Position numbers and translations under genes: made by a program
NCBI RefSeq assembly: GCF_963678975.1
Contig: NC_089280.1
Coordinates: 17,334,780-17,398,779 of the forward strand
Reading direction: 5' to 3'
DNA from: Dysidea avara
Lineage: Eukaryota; Porifera; Demospongiae; Dictyoceratida; Dysideidae
DNA length: 64,000 nucleotides
Part shown: one piece after another, positions 1 to 10,492 of the stretch
How the letters are laid out: each line of letters starts with the position of its first letter
Position numbering within the stretch: position 1 is the stretch's first letter
The notes under the pieces: model-generated
What the model was told of the DNA's origin: nothing
The model's input: the letters and a program-made list of their open reading frames with translations, nothing else
Database searches by the model: none

Positions 1-240
1 ACACCTTGTCTTTCCTTTTTTATCTTCAGTTGTGCTAGTTGTCTTCTTCTTCATGCAAAGAAACTATACCAGACGTTCATTTTCTGTATCAACACTTTCC
101 TTAGAGGAACGTATTTAGATGCTACAAAACTATTTGAAGTGCTCACACTACTGTAAGAGGAACTGCACTTATAAAACAATTACATTTTGACTACGCCTTA
201 AACAACAAAAATGTTAACAAACCAGATTCCAGTGATAAAA
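1..240 (+). repeat. Intronic segment duplicated at 40005-40390
   Basis: This stretch is the part of the copy 1 intron upstream of exon C that lies in the window. It is recognisably the same sequence as 40005-40390, which lies just upstream of exon D of copy 3. Shared runs include the TATCTTCA start, the TTGTCTTCTTCTTCATG block, TATCAACACTTTCC and ATTTAGATGC followed by CACAAAACTATTTGA-like sequence. This shows that copies 1 and 3 derive from a segmental duplication that included non-coding DNA, and that copy 3 then lost the DNA carrying exon C. Confidence 0.75.
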
Positions 241-1012
241 AAGTAGTGAAGGGTAGCTATTACAACATAGCTATGTGAGAAAATCTCTAACACTTTGTTG
301 AAAATCTGAAGAAATCGAAGCTCGAATCTTGTCACTGCTCACAATGGGAGATCAGTGATAGTGATAAAAAATGTCGACTGAAGTGGATTACGATGGCAAT
401 GAGTTGTCACAAGTTATTGCTGACTTATGGTGCCACAGCAACATTAAGACCAGGAACAGTTTTGAATGCAGACCACACCCACATTTCAGATGATGCAAAA
501 TGAAGCTTGCCCATTTAGGTATTTGGTAAAGTCTGTCTATAGTTTAATAGAAGTCAAAAAAGTTTAAAAACACAAATGGGCGTTGAACAGAATTTTCCAT
601 GATATCTCTGGACTTGTCCATTCATCATAACAAACATATAGCTACAACATTATACTCTACTTACCATAATTGATTATTTTAAGCATGCTTATAAAATAAT
701 GGAGTGGTTGAACTGGTGTTGGCTGTCAGACTATTAGCCTGTAAAATGCTTGGAAGAGCATGGGAAGTCAGTGATCAAAACTGAACTGAAATTTGCGATG
801 CTGAGGTCTTTTTGCTGGCAGGTCTTGTAACACCTACTAGCAGGTTTAAGGACCTGCTAACAGGTCTCTTAGTGGATTTTAAAAACCTCATTATCTTTCA
901 AAGATCAAAGCATATTATGCATACCATTATCTAAGCATTATAAAACATATATAATAGTTAAAAGTTCCTAGTACAATTTTATTGTTGCTATATAAGCTTT
1001 TAATAATTACAG

Positions 1013-1110
1013 AAATTAAAACGTATTGCTGAAGAAAATGAAAATTGTTTATCAGCATTGAAAGACGAAAGAAATCTCCTAGCAGAGAAATTGAAATTCC
1101 TTAAATCACT
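1013..1110 (+). CDS. Copy 1, exon C: leucine-zipper exon of Mad-like bHLHZip gene
   Basis: This is the first exon of copy 1 inside the window; earlier exons lie to the left. It is 98 nt, entered in phase 0 after an ..TTAC-AG acceptor and left in phase 2 at a GTGAGT donor. It encodes about 33 residues beginning KLKRIAEENENCLSALK, with Leu/Ile spaced in heptads and many Glu/Lys, as in a coiled-coil zipper that dimerises bHLHZip factors. The same exon with the same length and phases is at 50238-50335, and a shorter version is at 24550-24641 on the minus strand. Splicing to exon D at 10951 keeps the frame. The intervening intron, about 9.8 kb, carries a hAT-like element containing a retrotransposon. 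Family assignment rests on the fuller copies 2 and 4. Confidence 0.75.
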
Positions 1111-1755
1111 GTGAGTCATTGCATGGTTAATATTAATTACATATGTAGCGTGTAATTAAAATGTTAGAATCATATGGTATGGTAGTATTGTATATTAGGG
1201 ATCACAAAGGTTTGCACATTCTCACAAAAAATATTGACCATAAACCAGCCTCATAATACCAAGAGTTATTTACTCTTGATAATACCTTAATGGTGACTTG
1301 ACAGTATTGGTGAGGTATAACCAAGCTCAAAATTTCCTTCAGTGTGACCAAAAATATTTTCCAATAAGCTGCTACAATTTTTTTTTGTTGTTTTAGTGGA
1401 ATTTTCTACTGCCTGACTGACTACCTATAATCAACTTCTGACAAGCATAACTCAATAACAGCAAGGGCTATTGGCTTGTTTTTCAATGTTAGACATTGCT
1501 TCAACCCAACAGGTGCCTTTTGGCATACCACAGTACATACAAAGCACACATCATGGACTTAGCTTTGTCCTCCCTTGTGTCCCATTTCTTTTTGCTGACA
1601 GCTCAAGGCGTCAATTCACAGTAGCACTTCATGACTTCCCTGTGGCTGTGCTGACTAGCCATCATGTTTATCGTCCGTATTTTCCATACTGACTGCAGAT
1701 ACACTTTTCGTACTGTGCTGTGTAATAGGCTGAACATAGGTGAATATAAAGCATA

Positions 1756-1977
1756 CAGTGGAACCTCAGTTATCCGGACCCCACTTATCCAGATTCTCGG
1801 TTAACCAAACTAACTGCTCTACAGAGTAGTGACTGTTCTATTAGGGTATTTGATAATACTGATATTTTTAAAAATGTTCTTTATGCTATTTAAGGTTATT
1901 TATTTTAGAGATGTGGACTTTTCAGACTTATGGACCACCCCTGGTCCCAAGGGGTTTGGATAACTGAGGTTCCACTG
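1756..1977. mobile_element. pogo/Tigger-like MITE with TA target duplication
   Basis: The 222-bp element starts CAGTGGAACCTCAGTTATCC and ends with its inverted complement, and is flanked by TA on both sides. The CAGTGGAACCTC.. end followed by a TTATCC-like tract is typical of pogo/Tigger-type Tc1/mariner elements (family knowledge). It has no coding capacity. A TCTATTAGGGTAT motif sits inside it. A partial relative seems to lie near 22670-22760. Confidence 0.75.
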
Positions 1978-2097
1978 TATTGGCCACTTTGCTTCTCAGT
2001 AATTGATGGTTGGGACACATGTTCAGACACATAATTAATTTATGACATGTCTAGTGCCATTCTTTTTTAAATGCGGTAAGCATGCATTCTCATCAGT

Positions 2098-2365
2098 CAT
2101 GGTTATGTTGCAAAAAGAAACAAGAAAAAATTAAGAATGTTAAGTTCATAGAAATGAAAAGTCATGAAACAAAGGAGGTTGTCTACACCTGCAGATATAC
2201 TAGTGGACACTTAATCCCTAATGGCTATAGACTGAAGTAGGAATTAAATGTCCACTGGTATATCCGCAGGTGTAGCCGACCCCCTTGTTTCACTACATTT
2301 TATTTCTATGATCCCTAATCGAACTCAAATTTTCCTTGTGCTTGTTTGATACAACATACCGAAGA
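2098..2365. mobile_element. Foldback MITE with ~130-bp inverted arms
   Basis: The two halves are imperfect reverse complements: CTACACCTGCAGATATAC followed by TAGTGGACA on the left pairs with GTCCACTGGTATATCCGCAG on the right, and similarity continues outward through TTCATAGAAA and ACAAG-rich tracts. The CCTGCAGATAT arm also occurs at 50740-50790, 52660-52690 and 53490-53520, so this is a dispersed family. No ORF and no clear target duplication. Confidence 0.65.
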
Positions 2366-2901
2366 GTCTGGTTGTTAAACACACGTATATATTAAGCCCA
2401 TATTACCTGTTAAGCACATACCCGTTTCTCGTACTTAATCATGGTTGACAAGTGCATGTGGACAAACACGAAGCTCCAACATGAGACAAAGCTATACAAG
2501 AGAAGAAATGCTAGAGGTTTGCTAATAGTGTTTAGCACGAAATTTCATGAAGTAAAAAGCCAAAATACGTGTCTATACTATACTTACCAAGCAAGGTCTT
2601 CTGTAGTATGCTCCACATGAAGGATTCAGTGCACAAAAACTAGACTCAAAATATTAGTACATGTATTAACTACAATTCACACAACCCCAAGGGAGTAAAT
2701 CCATAATAATCACAATGAGGTTTATTTATTAGGCGCATGCACTTAACAACTATATTGTAATCACAATATTTTTTCATGAAATTTATTAGACATATGTGCC
2801 TAACAACCAGACTCTATGGTATGTAATCCTTGCCAAAACAGCCAATCTGTGATAAAAGTGCATCCTTCATGATTTAAAAAAAGTGGTAGTGGTCATCAAG
2901 T

Positions 2902-2943
2902 AATGGCTGCAATTATGTTAACGTTAACATAATTGCAGCCATT
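2902..2943. repeat. Perfect 42-bp palindrome
   Basis: AATGGCTGCAATTATGTTAAC is followed immediately by its exact reverse complement with no spacer. The outer part (ATTGCAGCCATTTC) is the conserved core of a MITE family seen at 14990, 15910, 38200 and 38590. The palindrome therefore looks like two arms of that family joined head to head. Confidence 0.85.
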
Positions 2944-3805
2944 TCTCAGCTGCTATTGATTTCCGAACTTTATCATAAATTAGCTCTTTTGATGTGTATA
3001 CTTGGCTATGGAGCTTGTTTTATATCTCTATAGACACAACAACATTTATTAAGGAAAGAATATTACACCTGAAGTTACAGTTTATCATAATGATATAATC
3101 AACACTTTAATAGAACACTTTTTAGACTTCTAACACAACACAGATAATTATAATGTTCTAAAATTTGAGAACCTCCATTTCTAGATCTATTATAAATACC
3201 TTTATTTAAAAAGTAAACTAAGAGGTCCATAGTTCAAATTTAGGCAAAGGTAACATGATTAGTTTTAATCATGTATGTTATGCATGCTTGGTTTTGTAAC
3301 TTTATAACTCTATTCCAATTTCTTTTCAGCCACCAAATGCACTCTAACTATTGTTAATCTACTTGCAGACCTCATTCCTTCAAGTCTGTAGGTGTATAGA
3401 ATAAATTGGTCCTTTTCTATTTGAATGACAGTTCACAACTTTTCCCACTAAACGTGATACCATGTACTTAACTAATTATGTAATAATAGCTAGCCAAGGG
3501 CAGATCCAGGGTTTATAACGGTGGGGGGGATGCACTAGGGCAGTAGGTAAATAGAGTAGGGTGTGCCCCCCAGAAGCTAAAGCTATTTCATATATTTCAG
3601 ACTGAAAATGTTGATGTAGAGTGGCTTTATGTACAAATGTATACTTTCTACTGTAAGTTGACCATGAGTTGTATAGGGATAAGTGATAGTCATGAGTAAT
3701 TCAGCTAGCTACATTATCAGCCTATAAAGAAGGCATATACCACTTTCACACCTCACTTCAAAGGGAAGAGAAGGTGTATAAGTGGTATAACAGCACTGCT
3801 ATCAG

Positions 3806-3922
3806 TGCTCAGGAATGCATTAACGAGAAATGGAGGTAGTATATACAAGTTATATCCCTCCTAGGCGGAATATAACTTGTATATACTACCTCCTATTCTT
3901 ATTAATGCATCCCAAGCATTCT
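3806..3922. repeat. Foldback hairpin
   Basis: GGAGGTAGTATATACAAG at 3832 pairs with CTTGTATATACTACCTCC near 3875-3892, and the pairing extends imperfectly outward through GGATGCATTAA and its complement. This is a small hairpin element with no coding potential. Confidence 0.75.
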
Positions 3923-4478
3923 CAGAAATCATCCAATTTCTTTGATGAAACTGTGTGATCTTCTCTGCTTTAATATAGTGACACTTCACAGGATCGATAG
4001 TGGGTTTTAGTTTTATAAAGTGAGCCAAAGCATAGATCGTGGACTTGGGAAAGAAGATTGTTCATTGTTTTACTGAATGAAGAAGGGTTTATATTGCTGT
4101 TTTGATTGCATTCTAGTCACGTGGCGATGTCCAGACACTGGGCGTAGCACTTAATTGATTTGGCCATTAGTGTCAACATATATTCACTACTTTAGTTTAT
4201 TCATGGCTAGTAAAGTAAGTACTTTATAGTGCACTTAAGCTTCATTATGAGCTGTTCAGCTCATATTTGGGCTTCCTGTGTTTAATTGCGTACCCACAAT
4301 CGAAGTGATCTGCATGCTCATGTCAATACACTAACGTTCGGCCTCTCAGCAGCACCTTGTTGTTGCTCTTACTACGTTGTCCACAATTGAAATTCACATG
4401 GTCCCATAAAAATACACTTGCAAAGCATTCCTGCAGTTTTCCCACACTTGCAGGTGATTCACCCAAGTGGAATATATT

Positions 4479-4580
4479 AGTTGTAACATGGGAACTTGTG
4501 ATTAGCCTGAAATATATGCACTCAGGCTGCGTGTTCGTGCATATATTTTAGGCAAATCACTCGTGCCCATGTTACAACTA
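4479..4580. repeat. Foldback hairpin, about 43-bp arms
   Basis: TAGTTGTAACATGGG at the left pairs with CCCATGTTACAACTA at the right, and the inner part (GATTAGCCTGAAATATATGC) pairs with GCATATATTTTAGGCAAATC. It resembles the hairpin at 53302-53412, whose arms also contain a GATTTGCCTGATATATA-type sequence. Confidence 0.75.
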
Positions 4581-5547
4581 CTACATATACAAGTCCATGT
4601 ACATTTTATGCATTTACAAAATATTCTTAGCAGGAAAAGTGTGGATATAGTGCTGCAGATTTTAGTTTTTTATTGTCAGCAACTATGGAGGATTCTCAAT
4701 GGTGTTATGTGTGGTGATTGTTCTATTAGAGTATTTGACTGACTGCTCTATTAGAGTATCTCGATCTTGTATGTTTTTTGGGAGGGAGGCAAAAATGCAC
4801 ATGCCCCTGCCCATGCCCCCCTTGGATCCACCACTGCTAGTTATCTGCAGATTTGCTATTTAATATTGTAAATGAATGTATTTCATAATTCACAAATTAT
4901 TTTGTAATTGATTATGTTGCTATGCACTGCTAAGGAACTGTAACTCAAACAAACCTTTCAAATTGCATACAGAAGTGTCTTCTCAACTGTTTTATGGTTT
5001 GTCTATCATGTTAATCTCATGTAAATTCTTAGCCTCGAAGCTGTCCTTCATTTTCATTCACATAAGTACGGGGTATGCCCCCCCTTCAACTCGAAGGGGT
5101 AAACTATCTAGCCTACAAGGCATGCACTATTGCTTTTCAGTTGTACATCTGTAAAACCCAATTGGAATTCAAACACAAAGTGTAGACAGTTGCCACATCC
5201 ATATTTCAGACTACCAAGAAGAAACCACCTCAGAGCAAAGTCTACCTGTGCAGAAGATACAGACTTTATTTAGCTTTCAATTCTTACATGCTAGCTGCTT
5301 TTACCATTTAACAAGTTTGCTTACGTGGTGGGTATGGACAAACATAGATAGGTAGGTGTACACATTACTTTTTTATGAAAACAATTTCAATAAACCAGGT
5401 GTATGCCCACAGCCAGCAGCAGGGGCGTAGCTAGCCAGAGGGTGATGGAGGGGCAGGCATGCCCCCACAAAATCACTTACGATTGCAAAAAGGGCTAATG
5501 ACCCAATGGTGGGCTAGCCAACATACGGTGTTGTATTATTACAGCTT

Positions 5548-6133
5548 ATTACAAGTGCATATTTGTAATACAGATATAATCAATCTCCTAACAATAGAGC
5601 ATTTTCGAATCTAAAGAGTGACCCGCTCTAAAGATCCTCGCCGCGGCAGGAGTCGTAACTCACAAGTGACGAAGGAGACCGAGTGATGCTACGAACCTAC
5701 TGCTCGCTACGAGGTGATAAAGTGTTAAATGTACCAAGTTTATTTTCTCGAGTCGATCACACTAGATCTTTTTACGGCAGTGCAGTCTATTTTTTTACTT
5801 TATCAGTCAGTCAGGCAGATCAGTCACAAACTTACAAGTTCTGCTAGCAAGAGAGACAGGTGGGATTTCATGCAATACGTGGCATTTGAATTTCGCGGAG
5901 TGTAGTGAGTGAACATGTCATCCTGTCGGCAGTGTGCTAGGACTGCAGTACAAGCTGTGGCTAACAAAGTAACTTGTATTAGCACTAAAATATTAACAAT
6001 ATAGTTCTACCGGACTGTGGATGAATTTGTTGGAGTACAGTTGTGGCACGTGCGACGATGTTCGACGAATATACCTCCATTGATAAGTGATAAGCAATCA
6101 GTACTGAAATAGTTACGTAGCTAGTTGTGTAAT
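5548..6133 (-). other. 586-bp inverted segment carrying the first 46 bp of the 5' LTR
   Basis: 5548-5593 is the exact reverse complement of positions 1-46 of the 3' LTR (10493-10538). 5594-5598 is the reverse complement of the TCTAT target duplication, and 5599-6133 is the reverse complement of hAT-like sequence seen in direct orientation at about 51785-52330. The rest of the 5' LTR (57 bp) resumes in direct orientation at 6134. 46 plus 57 equals the 103-bp LTR, so no base was lost. The segment begins ATTACA and ends TGTAAT, a 6-bp inverted microhomology at the breakpoints. Confidence 0.85.
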
Positions 6134-6190
6134 ATCATGCATTTGTACGCATGCGCATGGGATTGCAATTAATTGATTGATACTGAAACA

Positions 6191-6205
6191 TGGTGTCAGA
6201 AGTGG
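6191..6205 (+). promoter_or_regulatory. Putative primer-binding site of the gypsy element
   Basis: TGGTGTCAGAAGTGG directly follows the end of the 5' LTR (..GAAACA). The TGG start and position fit a tRNA primer-binding site. I cannot name the tRNA with confidence. Confidence 0.6.
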
Positions 6206-6231
6206 TCTCCCGCGTATCCCTTTAAGGAGCA

Positions 6232-7005
6232 TTGAATCCTTGTCTTAAGAACTACTTCGAGTATACAATGGCATCCTACCTGATTCCTCCCCCTGAACCA
6301 ATGGAATGTAGCGGAAATATGACGGAGAACTGGAGAATTTTTCATGAAGCGTTTATGGACTACGCCATAGCCACGGAACTCACAGCCAAAGATGACACCA
6401 TCCAAGTTGCAACGCTCAAAACACTGATGGGCAAAGAGTGCAAGCAAGTGCTACACCGTTTAGACCTCGCGGCTGGGCAACTCAAGAAAACAGACACCAT
6501 ACTGAGCAGTTTACAAAAACATTTTTCGCCAGAGCGAAACGTTCTGTATGAGCGGTATCTGTTCCACAGCACGGAGCAGCAGCAGAGTGAGACTGTTGAT
6601 CAATACGTTTTATGTTTAAGACACCTTGCTGAATCTTGCAAGTTTGGTGCATTCCATGATGAAATGCTACGTGACCATGAAATGCTACGTGACCGCTTAG
6701 TCCTAGGGTGCAGAGATAAGGCAGCTAGAGCCAGATTATTCCGGGAGAAGGAGTGCACCCTGCAGCGATCTATCGAAGCACTACGCATCAGTGAGTCAAC
6801 TCAAGAGCAACTGAAAAGCCTCAACACAACAGAAGAGGAGGTTATCAATGCTGTACAGAACACTAACAAGAAACAACTAAGCAAGTCTCCAAAGGTCCCA
6901 GCTAAAGAATCTTCACACCAACACAGAAAGACTGTCGTGCGCTTATACTGTGGTGGGAAGCATCAAGCAGACAATACCCACAAAGTGGACAGAGACTACA
7001 TCTAG
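6232..7005 (+). CDS. gypsy gag-like protein, 257 codons
   Basis: The reading frame opens at 6232; a more natural first Met is at 6268 (MASYLIPPPEPMECSG). The protein is a retrotransposon capsid precursor: helical, with a WRIFHEAF-type N-terminal block and an ERYLFHSTEQQQSETVDQYV segment resembling the gag region of many gypsy elements. It would package element RNA in the cytoplasm. Near the end, LYCGGKHQADNTHK resembles a CCHC zinc knuckle, but the first and third ligand positions are not Cys, so the knuckle is degraded. There is a direct 18-nt duplication around 6658-6694 (the EMLRDHEMLRD repeat). A TAG at 7003 ends it just before the protease, which is in another frame. Confidence 0.8.
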   Translation: MNPCLKNYFEYTMASYLIPPPEPMECSGNMTENWRIFHEAFMDYAIATELTAKDDTIQVATLKTLMGKECKQVLHRLDLAAGQLKKTDTILSSLQKHFSPERNVLYERYLFHSTEQQQSETVDQYVLCLRHLAESCKFGAFHDEMLRDHEMLRDRLVLGCRDKAARARLFREKECTLQRSIEALRISESTQEQLKSLNTTEEEVINAVQNTNKKQLSKSPKVPAKESSHQHRKTVVRLYCGGKHQADNTHKVDRDYI

Positions 7006-7007
7006 TT

Positions 7008-7190
7008 ACAGATTCTCAAGATGACTCAGCCTTTTACATAGAACAGGTAGATGCATTACACCACAATAAGGGTAAGAAATTTTTTGCACCGTTACATATT
7101 GTTGATGCAGCTGGTACTGCATTAATTCAGTGTCAGCTAGATACAGGGGCAACGTGTAACGTAATGTCTTACAATGATGTGTGTGGTATA
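7008..7190 (+). pseudogene. gypsy aspartic protease segment, out of frame with RT
   Basis: Reading in the frame of 7008, the sequence runs through DSAFYIEQVDALHH and reaches the active-site motif LDTGATCNVMSYND near 7136-7177, the DTGA of retropepsin-like proteases. The downstream RT frame (from 7174) is shifted relative to it, with the switch within a GTGTGTGG run near 7177-7185. A programmed frameshift is possible, but the slippage-prone repeat makes a decay mutation more likely. The segment is too short for the ORF length cutoffs usually applied. Confidence 0.7.
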
Positions 7191-9744
7191 TATCAAGCAA
7201 CATGGGGACCCCTGCTTATTGCCATCTACAGCGAAACTTAAATTGTATGATGGCATGGTAATGCCTGTCCTGGGGGAATGCAATTTTCGTTGTGAATTTA
7301 AGGGCACACATCATGAACTCAATTTCAAAGTTATCTCAGGGTCCCAGAAGCCACTGTTGTCAGGGGAAGCCTGTAGCAATTTGGGATTGATCACAATCAA
7401 TGAGGTGTATCAGGTTTCCTCCCATGCAAGCAATGAGGACGCTCTTTTACAAGAGTATAAGGATGTATTTGATGGGCTGGGATGTTTGCCTGATGACTAC
7501 CATATTGCCATTGACCCAAACGTACCTCCAGTACAACATGCCCCGCGACGAGCACCAGTAGCCCTTAAAGCTAAGCTTCGAGACAAATTGCGTGACCTTG
7601 AAAACAGACAGATTATAACCAGAGTTGATGAACCCACTGAATGGATTAGTAGCTTATTCACTGTGCTCAAACCTGGAAAGATACGAGTGTGCATAGACCC
7701 TAGGGACCTCAATAAAGCCATCCAAAGGCCTACATATCCAATCCCTACCTTAGATGAAATTTTGCCTCAACTAGCAAATGCACGAGTCTTCTCAGTACTA
7801 GATGCCAAAGATGGATTCCATCAAGTCAGGCTGGATGAGGCAAGCTCTTATCTGACCACATTTTGGACTCCCTTTGGACGATATCGTTACAAACGAATGC
7901 CCTGCGGAATCTCATCTGCACCGGAAGAATTCCAACGACGGATGCACCTGATAGTACAGGACCTACCTGGTGTGGAAGTCATTGCCGATGATATCTTGGT
8001 TTATGGGTGTGGAGAGTCAGAAAATGAGTACATGAGAGACCATGATGAGAATCTTCGCAAGTTACTGCAAAGGGCAAGGGAGCAGAATCTCAAACTTAAT
8101 AAAAAGAAGCTGAAGTTGCACCTACGAGAGGTGGCATACATGGGTCACCTACTCACCCGCGAAGGCCTGCGCCCTGACCCCATGAAAGTGAAGGCAGTAC
8201 GAGATATGCCAAAACCCACGAATAAGAAGGCTGTTGAACAAATACTGGGGTTTGTGAACTATCTCTCTCGTTATCTTCCAAGACTGGCAGAAGTGGTTGC
8301 ACCACTTAGACAATTGACCGAGAAAGCAACACCTTTCTTCTGGCAGACACAACAAGAGCAGGCATTTGAAGAGGTCAAGACCCTAGTTACCACAACACCA
8401 GTGCTAAAATTTTACAATGTGCTGGAAGAAGTTAGCATTCAATGTGACGCATCAGAGAAGGGATTGGGAGCAACCCTTATGCAAAATGGCCAACATGTTG
8501 CATTCGCATCTAGAGCACTAAACAACACAGAGCAAACGTATGCTCAAATCGAAAAAGAGTGTATGTCAATTCTGTTCGCCTGTGAGAGATTTGATCAATA
8601 CGTGCATGGTCGCGACCTGGTGTCAGTCATAACTGACCACAAGCCATTAATGCCTATATTTAGTAAGTCCATATTTGGAGCACCAAAACGCCTACAGCGT
8701 ATGTTACTAAGGCTTCAAAAATATCGACTACTAGTGAAGTACTGCCCAGGAAACAAAATGCACATTGCTGATATGTTAAGCCGAGCCTACCTTAGTGAAA
8801 CTGGAAAACAAAAGGCGGCTGAGTACCACATATTTCAATTGCAAGCAGAAGACCAGCCTTTTAGGGACATCGAGTCCATAAACCAAATAGAATATGTTCG
8901 AATCAGTGATGCTACACACCGAGAAGTGCAGAAACACACTCAAACCGATGAGACTCTTTTAACACTACTACGAACAGTGTTAAGAGGATGGCCAGATAAA
9001 AAAGAGGAAGTGCCATTGTGCATTCGCACATATTGGGGATACCGGGATGAAGTGACAGCACAAAATGATGTCCTATTTAAAGGCCCAAGAGTTATTGTGC
9101 CAAAGTCACTGCAGGCAGAGATGTTGGTAAGAGCTCACGCCAGCCACCAAGGTGTTGAAGCAAGTATCCGGAGGGCTCGAGAGGTAATATTTTGGCCTGG
9201 TATGACAGCAGAAATTAAAGAACAAGTTAGTCTATGCTCAGTTTGTAGTGAGAGCCAAGCACAGCAGCAGAAAGAGCCCCTGATGACATACAAAATTCCT
9301 TCAAGGCCATGGGAAATGGTAGCACAAGATCTCTTCACATGGAATAAGAAAGACTACCTGATAACAGTGGACTATTACAGCGATTACTGGGAGCTAGATG
9401 AGCTTCCGGACATGACCAGTATCACTGTAATAAACTGCACAAAGAAACACTTTGCCCGATATGGAATACCCAACAGAGTGATTAGTGACAATGGGCCTCA
9501 ATTCCGCTCACAAGAATATGAGTCATTTGCTGCCAAATGGAAATTTGAGCATACGACAAGTTCCCCCTACCATGCTCAAAGCAATGGGAAAGCTGAGTCA
9601 GCCGTTAAAATTGCAAAGAGATTACTCACAAAAGCTAAGAAGGACTATAGCGATTTCCAGTTGGCAATTCTGGATTGGCACAACACACCTACAGAAAGCA
9701 GCACGGCAAGCCCAGTTCAAAAGTTACACTCTAAGTGCACATGA
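7174..9744 (+). CDS. gypsy pol: reverse transcriptase, RNase H, integrase
   Basis: The 856-codon frame holds most of pol. RT comes first: VLDAKDGFHQVRL contains the first catalytic Asp, RYKRMPCGISSAPEEFQ is a conserved RT block, and VIADDILVYG holds the catalytic Asp pair (ADD rather than YxDD). RNase H follows around FASRALNNTEQTYAQIEKEC and VITDHKPL. Integrase has an H-H-C-C zinc domain near HASHQG and CSVCSE, then catalytic-core motifs DLF..TVDYYSDYW, ISDNGPQF and a Glu in KAESAVKIAK. It would copy element RNA and insert the cDNA. The Met at 7174 is only where this frame opens; the true N-terminus (protease) is upstream in another frame. A TGA at 9742 interrupts the integrase C-terminal region, which continues in the same frame. 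Confidence 0.9.
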   Translation: MMCVVYIKQHGDPCLLPSTAKLKLYDGMVMPVLGECNFRCEFKGTHHELNFKVISGSQKPLLSGEACSNLGLITINEVYQVSSHASNEDALLQEYKDVFDGLGCLPDDYHIAIDPNVPPVQHAPRRAPVALKAKLRDKLRDLENRQIITRVDEPTEWISSLFTVLKPGKIRVCIDPRDLNKAIQRPTYPIPTLDEILPQLANARVFSVLDAKDGFHQVRLDEASSYLTTFWTPFGRYRYKRMPCGISSAPEEFQRRMHLIVQDLPGVEVIADDILVYGCGESENEYMRDHDENLRKLLQRAREQNLKLNKKKLKLHLREVAYMGHLLTREGLRPDPMKVKAVRDMPKPTNKKAVEQILGFVNYLSRYLPRLAEVVAPLRQLTEKATPFFWQTQQEQAFEEVKTLVTTTPVLKFYNVLEEVSIQCDASEKGLGATLMQNGQHVAFASRALNNTEQTYAQIEKECMSILFACERFDQYVHGRDLVSVITDHKPLMPIFSKSIFGAPKRLQRMLLRLQKYRLLVKYCPGNKMHIADMLSRAYLSETGKQKAAEYHIFQLQAEDQPFRDIESINQIEYVRISDATHREVQKHTQTDETLLTLLRTVLRGWPDKKEEVPLCIRTYWGYRDEVTAQNDVLFKGPRVIVPKSLQAEMLVRAHASHQGVEASIRRAREVIFWPGMTAEIKEQVSLCSVCSESQAQQQKEPLMTYKIPSRPWEMVAQDLFTWNKKDYLITVDYYSDYWELDELPDMTSITVINCTKKHFARYGIPNRVISDNGPQFRSQEYESFAAKWKFEHTTSSPYHAQSNGKAESAVKIAKRLLTKAKKDYSDFQLAILDWHNTPTESSTASPVQKLHSKCT

Positions 9745-10254
9745 ACGTTGTTACCCACAGCAGTGCCACTGCTCTTACCAGAAGTCACAAGAAATGTGCA
9801 GGAAACTATTGAATTGCGACGGCAAAGAGCAAAGCTTTACTATGATAGGAATGCTAAGACCCTTCCAGATTTGCAAATTGGCCAGCCTGTCAGGATGCAA
9901 CCACTATCACAAGATGGCTCATGGAGAAAGGCAACCACTGTTGATATATTGGGAAATAGATCATACGTTGTCCAAACAGATGATGGACAAACATATAGAC
10001 GAAACAGAAAATTCATTAGGCCAGTAGCACACCAGTCCCCAAGCTTACCATCACCTCAAGAGGCACGCAGTACCCCAGGCAATGTGACAATCGAGGTCCC
10101 GGAAGATGACACTCTTATGTCAAGCAAGGCAGAGCCACAAGAGCCAGCTGGCAGTGCATCTGTTTCACAAACACCTCCTAAGGTGCCAACGGTGACCTCA
10201 AAGGGAAGAGTAGTTAAGTCACCTGACAGGCTGAAGGATTATGTGAGACACTAA
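9745..10254 (+). pseudogene. gypsy integrase C-terminal tail after a premature stop
   Basis: This continues the pol frame directly after the TGA at 9742-9744, so a single nonsense codon separates it from the catalytic core. It includes RQRAKLYYDRNAK and LQIGQPVRMQPL, typical of the gypsy integrase C-terminal region that precedes a DNA-binding barrel, then a Pro/Ser/Glu-rich tail ending at a TAA at 10252. No chromodomain is visible. Confidence 0.8.
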
Positions 10255-10442
10255 CTTAATCGTACATGCATTGCATACACACATACACTGCATACACAGG
10301 CATGGTCTTAATTCATTGCCTGAGGGGCCATGCACTGCATACACATGGGGTAAATTCTAATTACTGTTAATTTTTTTAATGCTTGTAATCATGGTCACCT
10401 GTAACACAAGCAGCACACAATGTATTACAATAGTGGTAGTGA

Positions 10443-10490
10443 GTTTTTTTTTTGTTTTTTTTTTCCTTTTGTTTTTTATATTGTAAGGGA
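10443..10490 (+). other. Poly-T tract and polypurine tract before the 3' LTR
   Basis: A T-rich run of about 30 bp is followed by AAGGGAGA immediately before the LTR start TGTTAGG at 10493. The purine run is in the expected place for the plus-strand primer of an LTR retrotransposon. Confidence 0.5.
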
Positions 10491-10492
10491 GA

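Larger units (their letters stand above)
3497..4834. mobile_element. Possible nonautonomous hAT-like element with nested hairpins
   Basis: The left end reads CAAGGGCAGATCCAGGG and the right end CCCCCCTTGGATCCACCACTG, which are imperfect inverted repeats of a kind common in hAT-like elements. I could not find a convincing target duplication. Two foldback structures (3806-3922 and 4479-4580) lie inside. No coding sequence is visible. Confidence 0.35.

Noticed and set aside
4357..4551. 64-codon ORF
   Set aside because: It runs into the hairpin at 4479-4580 and is probably chance reading of repeat DNA.
9485..10027. 180-codon ORF overlapping the integrase C-terminal region
   Set aside because: It is in another frame over pol; the pol frame contains the recognisable integrase motifs.
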